From Archegozetes longisetosus (taxonomy: Eukaryota > Arthropoda > Arachnida > Sarcoptiformes > Trhypochthoniidae): DNA of 64,000 nt. The notes under the pieces were generated by a model. The model saw nothing but the letters and a program-made list of their open reading frames with translations, was not told where the DNA came from and ran no database searches. Below are positions 1 through 11,744 of the stretch, in pieces. The stretch lies in assembly GCA_018873245.2 (NCBI GenBank), contig JAEMBT020000001.1, positions 2,542,001 through 2,606,000 of the forward strand, written 5' to 3'. The translations under genes were made by a program, and so were the position numbers. Within the stretch, counting starts at the first letter, position 1, and each line of letters opens with the position of its first letter.

Positions 1-115
1 TCAAACTTCAGTTAAACTTCAAACTGAAGTCAAACTTCAGTCAACCCCCACTCAACTCTACTCAGACCCCATTCAAACCCCACTCAAACTCCACTCAAAC
101 TATGCTATATTGAGG
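1..115. repeat. degenerate short tandem repeat (CAAACTTCA / CACTCAAAC units)
   Basis: The first 110 bases are a run of related 8-12 base words (tcaaacttcagt, ccccactcaaac) repeated about ten times with drift. It lies in an intron of the gene that continues at 152. Slippage-type satellite; no function visible. Confidence 0.6.
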
Positions 116-151
116 CCCTTTATTAAACATTTTTGTATTATTTGATTTCAG

Positions 152-2756
152 CTGAGCATACAGTTCAATGATTCGGCGACATCGACATACGAATACCCAT
201 CAGAAGCATCACTTTTGGCAGAAGCAGGGTTTGAAAATCGAACATATTCGGGAGAACCTAATGAAGAAACCGAAAGTGAAACTAATAATTCTGTGATAAC
301 GTCCCAGTCGAGTAACACCAGTACAACTTTAACAACGCTCAAAACTAATTTAGTACTTGGTGGTTCTTCAGGTATTTATTCAATCAGTTTCGAAATATAT
401 ATCATTTTATAGACTTTCTGATAGTACAGATCGTTTTGAAGACTTTCTGACAGTACTCATAAATTCTTAGACTTTTTGATAGCACACATAATTTTATAGA
501 CTTTCTGATAGAGTGAGTTCTCAATAAAATGCTGACTTAAACATAATGATTATAAGTTAGAATATAATTGAGTTATGCAGTCATGAAAATCAATGAAGCC
601 TCTAAGTTCCGGTATATATCCTCGAAAATGGACTCATAAGTGCAATTTAAGTGATATTTATGTTGATCTGTAATGAAGTAGAACTGCTTCCTGGAACTCA
701 TGTGCATCTGATCCTACACTTGCCAATCACATCTATATAACCTGACATTTACCCAATCCTTTGACTTTTTTCTTACTCCCAGAATCTTATGATCACTTTT
801 CAGTACTGCTTTTTTCATTGGATTAATCATTTGAAATATAATAAATGTCACGATTGAATGGCGACCATGCTAGCTAATTTCTTTTCTATCTAATGGGTTC
901 TGAATGAGATAGCATTAGATCAATGCTAGAGGGTTGATGCAATGTTGTATATTGTACTATATTTATGTTGTATGTTATGCTATGTTTATCTTGTACTTTA
1001 TTTCCAAAATTACTTAACATGAATATATCTCCAACTGACTGGACCGTGAAATGCAAAAAGCAGTTTTTCTCGATCTTATTCTTATTATCAGTTGCTCTGA
1101 GTTGTTATTTGCCCGTTTAGTTGTATTTTTCAACCTTATTCACTTTCAGGGTCGAGCTTGCAAAGTATGACTTATTTCAAATTTGAAATCATTTTAACAT
1201 TTGAGTCGCATTTCAACTAATTAGCTGTAGTTTATCCTTAACGGAAGCATTACTTTCCTTTACTCAATGTCTTAAAAATTAAAAGATTTCAAAGAAATGC
1301 TCATTATTTTTAATTGATCTGTTGCTCACGAACCAGTTATTATTTGTCAAATTAATGAGAAAAACACTTTTTATATCATATTTAATCGATTCTGATCTAA
1401 TCACTCAGTTTTTACTTCTTATGTCCAAATACTTAAGCCTTGGAAGTGCTAGAAGTACTTAAAGCACTCAAAGTACTCAAAGTCTCTAATGAGAAGCTAC
1501 GAAAAAACATTAACTCAATTATAAATTTGGATACAGTTGAACGAACAAATATTCGAGTCGAAGCCAAATATTCTCCTAAAGAATAAGAAGACTGTAACAG
1601 ATCGCAATTAATTAAACTCATTTACCACAGACATAAGATTAAAATTAAGTTAGAAAACAATTTGTAAATCTTTGACCTGGAAAGATGGTGTAGTCCCAAA
1701 GTTTTATGATAAGCACTCTTCAAACTCGATTGCATAGGGCTTTGTATTGCGAACGTTTGTATTGCGAACGGTTTGTATTGCGAACGGTTTGTATTGCGAA
1801 CGTTTGTATTGCATGAGAGAGTAGACAAAAAATAGGCACAGATTAAGCACAGATTACCTCATTGAGCCCAACTATTTCTCAATTGATTTTCTCATCAAAT
1901 AAAAGCCGACACCAAATAAACGCTGTGCTGATTATTGCGTCCTATATTCAGGTATTTGTCGCTAAATTTCATTTCAGGCTTGATCTTAAGGGTGATCTTA
2001 GTGGTGATCTAAAGAGTGATCTAAAGTATGATCTAAACAGTAATCTAAAGATTGATCTTTGATGGATAGCCTGTTAATCAATTTGCATTGTGATGAAAGG
2101 ATAGATAAATTGGTTGATTATTATGAAAATAGATGATTGAAAAGAAATTAAATTGAAATTGGTACAAAACTATACTAGTGATCGCGCTCTACTTCTTATT
2201 TATGCTATAAAAACAGTGAAATTAGTTCGATGCTATCATTTATTTCACTTTGTTTCACTAATTATAGGATAAATTCTAACTTTCAAATTCCAATTACATC
2301 TTAATCGCTCTTTTTTCAGCCCTTTTTCAGCCCTTTTTCAGCCTTTTCTCAGCCTTTTCTCTACCTTTTTATACATGATGATAGAGAACTTTTCAATAGA
2401 ATGCACGCGATAATAAAAAGACAGAGAACTCATCAGTGCGAAAGTGCATTATAATCGAATTATGAATTAGTTTCATAACTTTAAGCTATTTCAAAATTAG
2501 AAACAAATTGGATAATAATTATTTAATTTTTTTTTTTTGATAAGGAGGTGGTTTGGCGTCCTATAAGCCCACTCTAATAGAGACTCCGTTCGAATTAGGT
2601 GTTTCACGAACTCAGAAGACTCATCCAAAACCAGACACCACTAATCAACTCAACTCAGACATGAACTCGGAACAATTGGATACAGTCAAACCTGCCAATC
2701 CTGACCAGACCAGTAGCTGGTCGACCTCATCGACTGCGTCTGACTTGTTATTTTAG
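152..2756 (+). CDS. 3' end of an unrecognised gene (two last exons, partial)
   Basis: Two exons join in phase. Exon A is 152-371 (acceptor TTTCAG, donor GGTATT, phase 1). Exon B is 2545-2756 (acceptor ATAAG after a T-run) and ends in TAG. The joined C-terminal part is about 144 residues. It is polar and rich in Ser, Thr, Glu and Asn, with no domain, membrane segment or Cys pattern that I recognise. It starts with a YEYPSEASLL-type segment and ends in a Ser/Thr run followed by DLLF. The 5' part lies outside the window, so neither the start nor the function can be given. Support for coding is the open frame on both sides of a phase-compatible intron. The intron (372-2544) is 2.2 kb and carries several tandem repeats. 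Opposite-strand frames here look like shadows. Confidence 0.55.
410..520. repeat. about 36-bp tandem repeat, 3-4 copies
   Basis: The word agactttctgatagtac recurs at about 36-base spacing directly after the donor site at 371 (near 412, 449, 468-485 and 500). The copies differ by single bases. It lies inside the 2.2-kb intron. Confidence 0.55.
1741..1812. repeat. 18-19 bp minisatellite (tttgtattgcgaacg)
   Basis: Four to five copies of tttgtattgcgaacg(g), 16-19 bases each, are almost identical to each other. The array lies in the intron of the first gene. Confidence 0.75.
1983..2062. repeat. 12-bp tandem repeat (gatctaaagagt)
   Basis: Seven units of the type gatctaaagagt / gatcttagtggt are arranged head to tail. 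The reading frame through it gives a DLK-type repeat, which is a by-product of a 12-base unit and not a convincing gene. Confidence 0.7.
2308..2372. repeat. ccctttttcag pyrimidine tandem repeat
   Basis: Five units of agccctttttc / agccttttctc. Each carries a polypyrimidine-AG and so resembles a 3' splice acceptor. It lies 180 bases upstream of the acceptor used at 2544. Confidence 0.6.
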
Positions 2757-3780
2757 TCAGATTGTAATGATAGAGAAGTTATTGAGAAGTTATTAAGTTT
2801 AAAGTCGAGACAATTCTGTTATTTAGGATCGATCTGTGATTTGCTCATTGACTTAAACGTGATTTTATATTTTTATCAATTGTCAATTTAAGTTTTAGCG
2901 TTATTTTTACTCTCATTCATATATTTATAATTCGACCGGTATTTCAGTTGACATGAAATATTTTATTGGATTTATTCAATTTCGGTATTTATTATTAATT
3001 AATTGGACCTAAAGCACAAAATGTTAATTCCCATGTATTTAATTAGAAAATATGTTACCCAATAATTAAATTCATATTTATTCATCAATTTGACTATTAG
3101 TAATTGATTTTATTGGTTATATCAAATTTTTGTTGATTAGTGTATATATCAGTATCGGTATATAAATGACACTTTGATTGTACAAATTGAGTTTAGTTTC
3201 AATTAAGATAATCCAATTAAATATATAGGGAGTAACTGAGGAATTAGAACAAGAAGAGCTAATTTACTTTTTGATAAACCACCTCAATAAATTCATTATT
3301 GAACTACTTATATGGAAACCAGATCAAACATTGTAATCTAACTTGATTAAAACAATTGAATAACTTTATCAAATATCATATTTTCTACTCATATGACTAT
3401 TTAACAGTTTTAGATAATATAACTTTAACCCATACTTTCAAAACCATTTCAAAATCATAATTGCAACAAATGATTCAATTGAAACCTGAATTATAATTAT
3501 CTTTCTAAATAAATTGTTGCTCTCCTCTTGTCCTCAATTCAACTTATAAAAAACACTTTGGCTCACATTTTACTTTTAAATTAAAAAATATAAAATAATT
3601 TAAAACAATGTTAGTTTGTATTTACTAATAACATATTTGTTAATATCATATGAGAATGATTTTTGTAACAATTGCTAACAAAAACCCAATAGTGATGGAC
3701 TCGAAGCTCAACAGACAAACAACATTTGGGAATGAGCTCAAATTTCTTCGTATCAATAGTAATACTAAGTATTTTAAATA
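2757..3780. other. intergenic, no gene seen
   Basis: About 1 kb of AT-rich sequence between the TAG at 2756 and the stop of the WDR77 gene at 3781. I see no coding exon, tandem array or inverted repeat here. A short plus-strand frame at 3726-3977 runs antisense into the WDR77 C-terminus and is treated as a shadow. Confidence 0.5.
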
Positions 3781-4788
3781 TCAAAGTTGTGTCTTTTGAG
3801 AATGAGCGACGAGACGAGTGTCACGACCGACTGTATAAAGAATGCGTTCGTGTTCACAAACAGCCCGAACCCAATCGGAATGCGATGTCTTGTCCTCATA
3901 AATGCATTCTAACAGTTCATTGTTATAAACTCGAAAAGTGCTCTCATCTGCACAAACAGTCACTGCACTGCCACTGAACACAGTCTTAAGTCTATAAATT
4001 GGTTTAGAACTTGAATTAACAGCTATTATTTCACAACCAGGACGTCGAACATCAAACATGAAAAGTTGGCCAGAACTGCTACCAATATATGCATTTGAAG
4101 TGTCTTTAGAAGACCAGCAAAGAGCTGTTGGTTCAGATTTGAAAGTAGCCAATTTTGAAGCAGGTTTTGATTGACGCAAATCCCATGACAACACATCACG
4201 ATCTCTACTACAAGAGAGCAACATATTATCATCGATTGCATTGAAGTCGACGTCCCATATGTAGGAAGAATGAGCGTAATTATAACCTTTGATCGGCATA
4301 AAGGTCTCTATATCTAATACAATAATAGTTGAATCGTAACCACAACTCACTGTTTTTGTCTGCAACTTATTGATATTTAAGCGACAAATTTGATTGTCGT
4401 GATATATGACACCCACTTGTTCTTCCAGTTCGTTATTAAGAAGCGAAATGTGTCCCGAATCGAAGCCACAGATTAGTTTCTTATCTCTCATTGCGATCAA
4501 ATTACAAATTCCGCCATAACTCGGATTCAAAGACAAAGTCGGCACTAATGGCACATCTTTTATACGATCGTATTTCGTCACATATCCGCTCATTTGTGGC
4601 CCAAACAGATTGGATGACGCTACCACTACCTGTCCGTCGCTGAAGATGTGAATCGATTCCAACGCTTTTCCGAAAGCCATCCCATTCATAGTTTGGTCAA
4701 AGTCTTCGCTTGTTTCAATCGGTTCCACAACTTCTGGGTTTAGTTTTGATGCCACCTCATCTCGAGGCAGATGATGTATTGAAGACAT
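3781..4788 (-). CDS. WDR77: methylosome protein 50 / WD repeat protein 77
   Basis: Single-exon frame of 335 residues, close to the 342 of human WDR77. It is a WD40 propeller with recognisable family segments: SCSRDRDVLSWDLRQSKPAS (known members have [20 protein letters not shown]) and, near the end, HSDWVRAV...TVGRDTRLVAHS (known members: HRDFVRDA...TVGWDHQVVHH). In animals WDR77 forms a hetero-octamer with the arginine methyltransferase PRMT5, presenting Sm proteins and histones H2A/H4 for symmetric dimethylation. It acts in cytoplasm and nucleus. The ATG at 4788 is the first in frame. The gene is divergent from the GT31 gene, with 412 bp between the two start codons. The family call rests on blade-by-blade similarity; another WD40 protein is possible but less likely. 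Confidence 0.8.
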   Translation of the reverse strand: MSSIHHLPRDEVASKLNPEVVEPIETSEDFDQTMNGMAFGKALESIHIFSDGQVVVASSNLFGPQMSGYVTKYDRIKDVPLVPTLSLNPSYGGICNLIAMRDKKLICGFDSGHISLLNNELEEQVGVIYHDNQICRLNINKLQTKTVSCGYDSTIIVLDIETFMPIKGYNYAHSSYIWDVDFNAIDDNMLLSCSRDRDVLSWDLRQSKPASKLATFKSEPTALCWSSKDTSNAYIGSSSGQLFMFDVRRPGCEIIAVNSSSKPIYRLKTVFSGSAVTVCADESTFRVYNNELLECIYEDKTSHSDWVRAVCEHERILYTVGRDTRLVAHSQKTQL

Positions 4789-5200
4789 GGTTTCAATACT
4801 TTTGTTGTCTTTTATAAGAATTTTGAACTCTTGAAATAACAGTTTATTAAATAATTATCTTATTTATGAAAGACAAGAATCTGTTGCCAGACTAATGAAA
4901 ATTACATAAATTACGCCCATTTCTAACAAAAGATTCAGTGAAAATATTGAACTCGTTGTTACGTATTTTTTGGTATATAAACAGCTGTTTTTAAACAATC
5001 AGAACTTCTTTAAACCTCGACAAACTTCAAGTCGGCCTCAATTAACTCTGAATTAAATGACATTTAAGACATGAATTGATCGACAAAAGTGAATTGTATT
5101 TGTTTTTCAAATCCACTAAAGCCATAAATTAGTTAAAAATATCAAATCAATCAAAAGTTATGATTAATTGATAGGAAAGAGTGAAGTCACCAGTGATTCA
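4789..5200. promoter_or_regulatory. bidirectional intergenic promoter between WDR77 and GT31
   Basis: The 412 bp between two divergent start codons contain TATATAA at 4974-4980 on the plus strand, preceded by a T-run and followed by AACAGCTGTTTTTAAAC. The GT31 half (about 4923-5200) recurs almost unchanged upstream of the GT31 copy at 46896 and, more diverged, upstream of the truncated copy at 46398. The TATA box is kept in all three. Presence of a core promoter is inferred from position and conservation. Confidence 0.6.
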
Positions 5201-6337
5201 ATGGATGTTATTAGATTTTCAATTAAATCATTTCGTCGAAGAAGTAGAACATTATTATTGGCATTCATTTGTTTGTCACTAGTATTTGCTCACATTTTTG
5301 GTCTTTTCATACATCCGTTTGAAATTGATTTCAACACTAACTTCAGTTATCCCTTAGATATCAATAATTTAAGAGATGTTATCGAAGTCTTGAAACATAA
5401 ACAACAGTTTCAATCAATTCCTAAACCTATCAATGATTATAACTACAGATATATTATTAGGAACCAAAATGAATGCTCAAAACATTATAATGAGACTCAT
5501 TTTAATAAGTATGAATCAGAAGACGTGACTCTTCTTATTATAGTAAAAAGTGCTTTACAGCACTTCGATAGAAGAAATGCAATTCGTAAGAGTTGGGGAT
5601 TTGAGAAGCGATTCTCTGATGTTCTCATCAAAACCATCTTCGTGTTGGGTCATTGTGTCGATAGAAGTGATGTGAACAACTGTCAAGATTCAATTGATGA
5701 CGAATCGAATAGATATAAAGATATCGTTCAGGCAGACTTTGATGATTCTTATTATAACAATACTATTAAGACAATGGTTGCTTTCAAATGGGTTGTTGAG
5801 CACTGTTTGAGGGCTCAGTTTATACTTTTTGTTGACGACGACTATTATGTTTCAGTGAAGAATTTGTTGAAGTACTTACGAAATCCAACAAACGCTTCGC
5901 CTCTCATTGATTCGAATACTAATAAATTGGATGAATTGAAACATCCATTTGATGGTCGTTTATATAGTGGCTATGTTTTCCCTTCTTCGACACCAATGAG
6001 ACATCAGATCAGCAAATGGTTTGTGTCACTTGAAGAATATCCGTATTCGTATTATCCGCCGTATGTAACCGCCGGAGCATTTGTTTTATCCAATGAATCT
6101 CTTGTAGATATGTACTTCGCCAGTTTCTATACTAAACATTTCCGTTTTGATGACGTTTATGTTGGAATTCTCGCCAAAAGAGTTCAAATAATTCCTTTAC
6201 ATAACAGAAACTTTTATTTTTGGAAGTTAAAATATGATCCTGAAAGTTATGCAAATGTGATCGCGTCGCATGGTTTTAGTGATTGTAATGAATTGACGCT
6301 CGTTTGGAATCAACAAAAATCTTTAGGCTATGCATGA
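5201..6337 (+). CDS. GT31 family beta-1,3-galactosyl/N-acetylglucosaminyltransferase-like protein, copy 1
   Basis: A 378-residue type II membrane protein, single exon. The start chosen is the ATG at 5201; the longer frame begins at a TTG. The cytoplasmic tail is short and basic (FRRRSR), with a signal-anchor at about residues 18-37, a stem, then a GT31 catalytic domain. Family motifs are NAIRKSWG (126-133), FVDDDYYV with the metal-binding DDD at 212-214, YPPYVTAGAFVLSNE (from about 285), and DDVYVG (317-322, usually EDVYVG). GT31 enzymes act in the Golgi and transfer Gal or GlcNAc in beta-1,3 linkage from UDP-sugars to glycoproteins, glycolipids or proteoglycans; the acceptor cannot be told here. 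A second intact copy lies at 46896 and fragments at 46398 and 52557-53075. AATAAA-type signals follow near 6515. Confidence 0.8.
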   Translation: MDVIRFSIKSFRRRSRTLLLAFICLSLVFAHIFGLFIHPFEIDFNTNFSYPLDINNLRDVIEVLKHKQQFQSIPKPINDYNYRYIIRNQNECSKHYNETHFNKYESEDVTLLIIVKSALQHFDRRNAIRKSWGFEKRFSDVLIKTIFVLGHCVDRSDVNNCQDSIDDESNRYKDIVQADFDDSYYNNTIKTMVAFKWVVEHCLRAQFILFVDDDYYVSVKNLLKYLRNPTNASPLIDSNTNKLDELKHPFDGRLYSGYVFPSSTPMRHQISKWFVSLEEYPYSYYPPYVTAGAFVLSNESLVDMYFASFYTKHFRFDDVYVGILAKRVQIIPLHNRNFYFWKLKYDPESYANVIASHGFSDCNELTLVWNQQKSLGYA

Positions 6338-7657
6338 ATTTAACCCTACACTCAATTATTTTAGATAACATTTTTTTTATTTATTCAAGTGTTTTGTTAT
6401 TATAATCTCGAACAAAATGATCTGAAATTAGTATATTTAGAATAATTTTGTAAATAACTTGTGGACTAATTTGTTAATCTAGAAAAGGAATACTTCTAGA
6501 ATAATATATTATTGAAATTATGAAAATAAAATCTCATTAGTTTAAATTTGATTGGATCACTCATTTTTAAGCAAATATGGATTAATTACTGGTAGGCCGT
6601 TAAAAATGGTTTTTTTTCATTAAAAACACTGAGTAGTAAAAACATTAATGTCAAAGTAGTAAAAATTTTTCAAAATTCAATCAAAGTCAAAACTTTACAG
6701 CTTTGAACGAAAATAAGTAATTTATGACTAATATGTAGGAAATGACCAACAAAAAGCATTTTATTACTTAACTATTTTAAAACATTTTTTACAATCAAAT
6801 AGAAGTTAATTATTGATATGGGACAAATGTTATTTGTTTTTAGTGAACTCACTTTTTAAGTTGAAATTGAATTCTCAAAAAGTTAACTTTTTTCACTGGT
6901 ACAATTTATCCTCACATACTTACACATCAGAGAGCTTTTCAACTACTATTTCAACTTAACAGTAATTTTGATAAGTCTTACAAACTTTATATAAAGTCTT
7001 TATCACTAATAAGACTGATAAACTTATTAATCAATGAAATTAATTTTGCTATTATAGATTTTTGAGCTCTTTGAAAGCAAGGCTTTAGTTCAATCGTAAA
7101 ACATGAAAAATTGTTCGATTAATTGTAAACCCAAATGCAATTTTGTGTTCAAATCATATAACAACAGATTTTTGACAAGATTATATTTAAAGTCAACGAT
7201 AATTTGAAGAATTTGTCATATTTTACGACTGAGTTAAGACGAGGAAAAATAACTTGAAGTTAGTAAGTTAATGAAACTTGAGTGAGACAAACACTTTATA
7301 AAAATAAGTAAATCATATGAAACTATCATTAAGTTGAAATAGAAGCTGAAGTGCTAACTCGTCATTCTTACAAAGTTATTGAAGGATTAACTAAACTTGC
7401 ATATAACGTTATCTTATCTAATCGTCTACACCTATAATGGATAAACTTTAATCCTAAAAATGGGTGTAAGATTTGATGGCTTTATAAACTTATCAAATGC
7501 TATCATTATATATGTTGAAACTATAGACAATGTCATGACTGCTATCTTAATTCTAAAGTCATATCTTTTGAAGCTCATGTTCTCTCCAAACATTTTCTTA
7601 TGTATATCATAATATTATAAATCAATTCAGTGACAACTTAGGTATATTATACCAACA
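6338..7657. other. intergenic, GT31 3' flank to SOAT
   Basis: No gene seen in 1.3 kb. The stretch near 6900-7030 (agagcttttcaactactattt... and actttatataaagtctttatcac) is shared with the 3' flank of the second GT31 gene near 48290-48345 and 48745-48790. The duplicated block therefore includes this spacer. Confidence 0.5.
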
Positions 7658-10600
7658 ATGAAGAAGAGTTCGGATAATGTTTTTGTTTTGCGGAATTCTC
7701 CGCTAACGTAAGTTTTAAAGTTGTTAAAATATATTCTTTAATGAGTTTTCTAATTGAAGTGAAATGTTTGCGACGAGCAATGACATGAAATCAGCGTTCA
7801 ATCTTTGCTTCTCAATTGTAATTGTATTATTTGGAACTACAGTCAGTTACTATATAATTGACAAACAAGAGTAAGTTTTTAAACCACTGTTTAGACCAAA
7901 CTTTTTAAACTTTTTAAACTTCAATAAAGGAATCTATTATAATATAAACTGTTGATAATATAGATTTTATGCTGATATGAGTTGGTTGAGTTGGTGTTTT
8001 GGAGCAAATCGTTTTCATTTACTGGCATTTTCGTGGTTAAAAATGCAACTCAGTGCAATTATGGTCTTATATCCAGTAATGAGAATTTACTTATGGCTCC
8101 GACGGAAGCAGCTACCATTTCTTTTGAGTAATCTATTCAGTTTCAAATTGAACCTAATTATTCAATACTTTCTCCATTTGATAGAGTGGCAAAATTTAAT
8201 AATTATCTCGATTGAAACGATTTATCAATTGTTTTTATTCTATTATGCGATTAATGTTATTCTAAACAGTAACTTATCTCCTGTTTGTTCGTTTGCACTG
8301 CTCGCAGAACAGGTTATCAACTCTTAATTATATTTAATTGCCTTGATTTCAACAAAAGTTACCTGAACTCACCTAAAATCTAATTGAATTCAGGTTCGTT
8401 TAGTCATGAAAATTCATTCATTCATTCAAGAAAACAAGGAGAGAAAAGTTGAAAAAATAAAGGGTAATTCAATTTCAACACAGTATCTGAAGTTGCATCG
8501 AATTAAATAGAAGCACTTCAACAGATCAAACACTAAATATTAAATGGACTTTACTTTTAGATAAGATTGGAACTGAAGCACCGACTCTATCGCAGTTTAT
8601 TTATTTCTTAAATGCTCCCACATTGTTATATAGAGATAATTATCCGAGGTATTTATATTTTATAAAACTCACTTAATTTTCTGTTCAATTTTCAAAGACC
8701 GGAGATGAAGTATCCCAAATATGCTTTAAATAGCAATAAAACATCTCTGAATATGAGTCAAATTTCAGTTCTCTAAATTTAGCAATCATTAACGATTAAA
8801 AAACCTGTTAATGCTGTCCCCAAATTTAAATTATGACAAATTTTAGGTACTTTTGTATGATTTTTTAAAAGTTAATATTCTGGGAAACTGATTTCAAATT
8901 GAATGATGTCACTCAATTTGATAATTATTGCTCAATGACAAGAAAATAAAACTAAAATTACAGTTGATTTTTGTAAGAAACTTAAAGATCTAAAATCTAG
9001 TGAGCAATATCTTCTCGATTTAGATGTTTTATGAGCAAAGTAACTAGACATTGTGAAAGATTTGTCAAAATAAGTGAAAATGGGTGCAAAAAAGTAGGCG
9101 AACGAGCAGGCTCCAAATAATCAAGCTGCTTTGCATCCGGTCCTTTGCAACTATTGACTATTAATAACTTACAATTAATCAGAACAGATACAACAAGATG
9201 GACATTAGTTGTTTGGTATTTCATTCAACTAGTCGCTGCAATATTTTGTACATTTGCAATAAGCTGGCGGTTCATACAATTTAGCTTTTCGAAGACAGGA
9301 ATAGAGGCATATGATAGCAAAACATTAATATACTTAATACTAAGCGGCGCATTAGTAGGAATGCAAATGAAGCTGCTAATGTTCTACGGATTTTTGCATT
9401 GTTGGCTCAACGCATTTGCGGAGATAATGAGATTTGGAGATCGACATTTCTATAGTGATTGGTGGAACGCTGACTCGTATGCAACTTTCTATCGTAAATG
9501 GAATGTTGTCGTCCATCAATGGCTTCACGCATATGTGTTTTCTTACTTCTTGAAAGTATTCCCTATTGATTTATTTGAATTATGTATCTTTTGTTTATTT
9601 TGTTTTAGGTGACTAAAGGAAATCGAGGCATTTCTGCTCTCTTAGTTTTTCTCGTATCAGCTCTCATACACGAATACTTATTAGTTCTTTCGTTTGGATT
9701 CTTTCTACCAGTAATGTTCATATTATTTGCCGTTGTTGGAGGTTTGTTACTATTTCTTTGCAAATATATCTTCATTTTGATCTGTTGCCTTCAACAATTT
9801 AATCACTGTGTACTTTTATTGTTTCTACTTTTATTCTTTACGTTCTATTACTCATATACACCATATAATAGATGTATTCATGTATATTCACTTTAGTATC
9901 TGATTATCTAAAGTATAGCACAAAAACATAAGAATTCAGTATAGAGCTAGCTTTCATTTAAAATAAGCTTGAACTTAGTTGTCTATCTACTTTTCAATCT
10001 TATTCTTATTTCGATGTTCTCGAACGCGATTCAGGGTTAAATTGTAGGTTGAAAAAAGCTGATCCAATCCATATTTCTATGTGTCTGATCGAAAATGCGA
10101 GACCAACATAAAACAGGATTGAGTGTAGAGTTTTTTGTCAGGCATTCGTTATAAAAAGGACTGCTAAAATATTTCAAAACCTTTTGCTTCAGTCATTTCG
10201 AAAGAAATTATGGATAATAATTTGAATGATTGAGAGATTGATTTAGAACTCTTTGTAAATGAGGATCTTCGATAAAAGATAAACAAAAGTAGTGTTTAAG
10301 TATGATCCGATTACATATCATTAGTTGATGTTTGACTCCCAGAAATAATCTGCTTATTTAAGCAGAATTTTTGTGAAGTTACTCATAAAAGATAAAATGA
10401 ATTTTAGTCTACACTAACATTTCTAAAGTAAATTCACGAATGAATGCAAATATAGAATTCTTAAAATATAAATTTACTATCTTGTTTAACTAGAAATGAG
10501 CCAGACAGTTTTAAAGCAAAAACTCGACTTAGAAACTGACTTATCTTAATTTGCAACCCTTTCGAACAGAAAGCGTATTCAAATTTTTATCCATTTTAAA

Positions 10601-11077
10601 ATCAAATTTAATCCAATCCAGTGGAGAACATTGTTTAAACTTTGAGTCAAACTCATTCAAATCAGACTAATTTGTGAAAATGAAACTAATTTTGATTTGC
10701 GAAAACCGATTATTCATATGATTACATCATTTTCTCAATAATAGTCGTATTCTTTTTCATTGGAAAGTTCAAATTCAAGGTCTTTACTAAGAAATCAATA
10801 AAAGATGATTGTTCTAAGTCAGCCAATGCATCTTCACATCAATTTTCATTGGGAAATATGTTCATGTTTACAACTTTTTATATTGGTTGGGCTTTGATGA
10901 TCATGTTCTATAGCATGGAATGGTATTCAAGAGTTAATTGTCCAACTAATGATGTAAGGATTGACTGACATTTGGTAAATCCTCTAAATATATATATATT
11001 TATCATTTGTATTATAGAAATCGTTTTTGAGCCTGATTTTGCCTCGCTTTTGGAGTTGTGTAACCATTAAACGATGA
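7658..11077 (+). CDS. SOAT: sterol O-acyltransferase (ACAT/SOAT, MBOAT family), complete, nine exons
   Basis: Exons: 7658-7707, 7760-7870, 7964-8312, 8394-8463, 8561-8648, 9183-9555, 9609-9741, 10745-10953, 11018-11077. All junctions are GT-AG and phase-compatible, giving 480 residues. SOAT is a multi-pass ER enzyme that esterifies sterol with fatty acyl-CoA. Family blocks seen: FLNAPTLLYRDNYPR in exon 5 (human FLFAPTLIYRDSYPR), FLHCWLNAFAEIMRFGDR and FYSDWWN (312-318) in exon 6, VSALIHEY with the catalytic His368 in exon 7 (His460 of human SOAT1), FYSMEWYSRVNCP in exon 8, and a short last exon ending near PRFWSC. The vertebrate N-terminal cytoplasmic extension is absent. An upstream in-frame TGA at 7631 supports the ATG at 7658. 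This is the only intact copy; 3' pieces recur downstream. DGAT1 is the alternative, but the motifs favour SOAT. Confidence 0.88.
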
Positions 11078-11310
11078 AAAGATAAAAATGTTTAGAAGTT
11101 TTTTAGGAAAATAAAAATATATTTATTTAAACTTTTGAATTGTATAAATTATTTACAATAAATATTGAAAAGTACACATTAACGCTAACAGTTGTGATAC
11201 GCTTCACAACTCAATGTCTTTCACTATGAATTTCCGTGAATTGAATATTTTTCATAATACATCTGATTTTTGGATTAATTTCTGTAGATAACTGAAGTAA
11301 GTATAGGGTG
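11078..11310. other. SOAT 3' flank
   Basis: AT-rich 3' flank with AATAAA-like words near 11107-11165. Present also after the SOAT pieces near 18890, 36215 and 58345, so it belongs to the duplicated unit. No gene. Confidence 0.5.
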
Positions 11311-11744
11311 GACACTTGTGAAATATAGATTTTTGTACTTTTATGAGTTGTGATTACAATTCATAATTCGGTTTCGACGTGAAAAGTTGAAATATATATC
11401 GAATTAAATTTTGACATTTTTAAAAAACTGTCCTGTATTCCTGTAATGGCCAGTGCATTAATCTAGTAAAATGGTATAATTCAACGCGAAATTTGCTCAA
11501 CTGAAGTGCAAAGAATTTTGAAAAGTAAATAAAATAAGAAAAGTCAATAAAAAATTGAACAAACAGGATCTATACATAATTTATCACATTTGATACCATA
11601 TAGAGTTGGGACAGACGAAGCAAAACAACTCATATAGTCGCACATGATCAAAGCCCATTAAAATATCAAAGATACGCTTCTGTTCGAAAATATATCCAAA
11701 TAAGAGTCAAATTTAGGCTCTTTAGATTTATAAAATTTTCGTTA

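Noticed and set aside
3726-3977. Plus-strand 83-codon frame with a signal-peptide-like start and several Cys
   Set aside because: Its Cys-rich part lies antisense to the conserved C-terminal blade of WDR77 and follows that gene's codon structure. A secreted peptide here is probably a chance frame.
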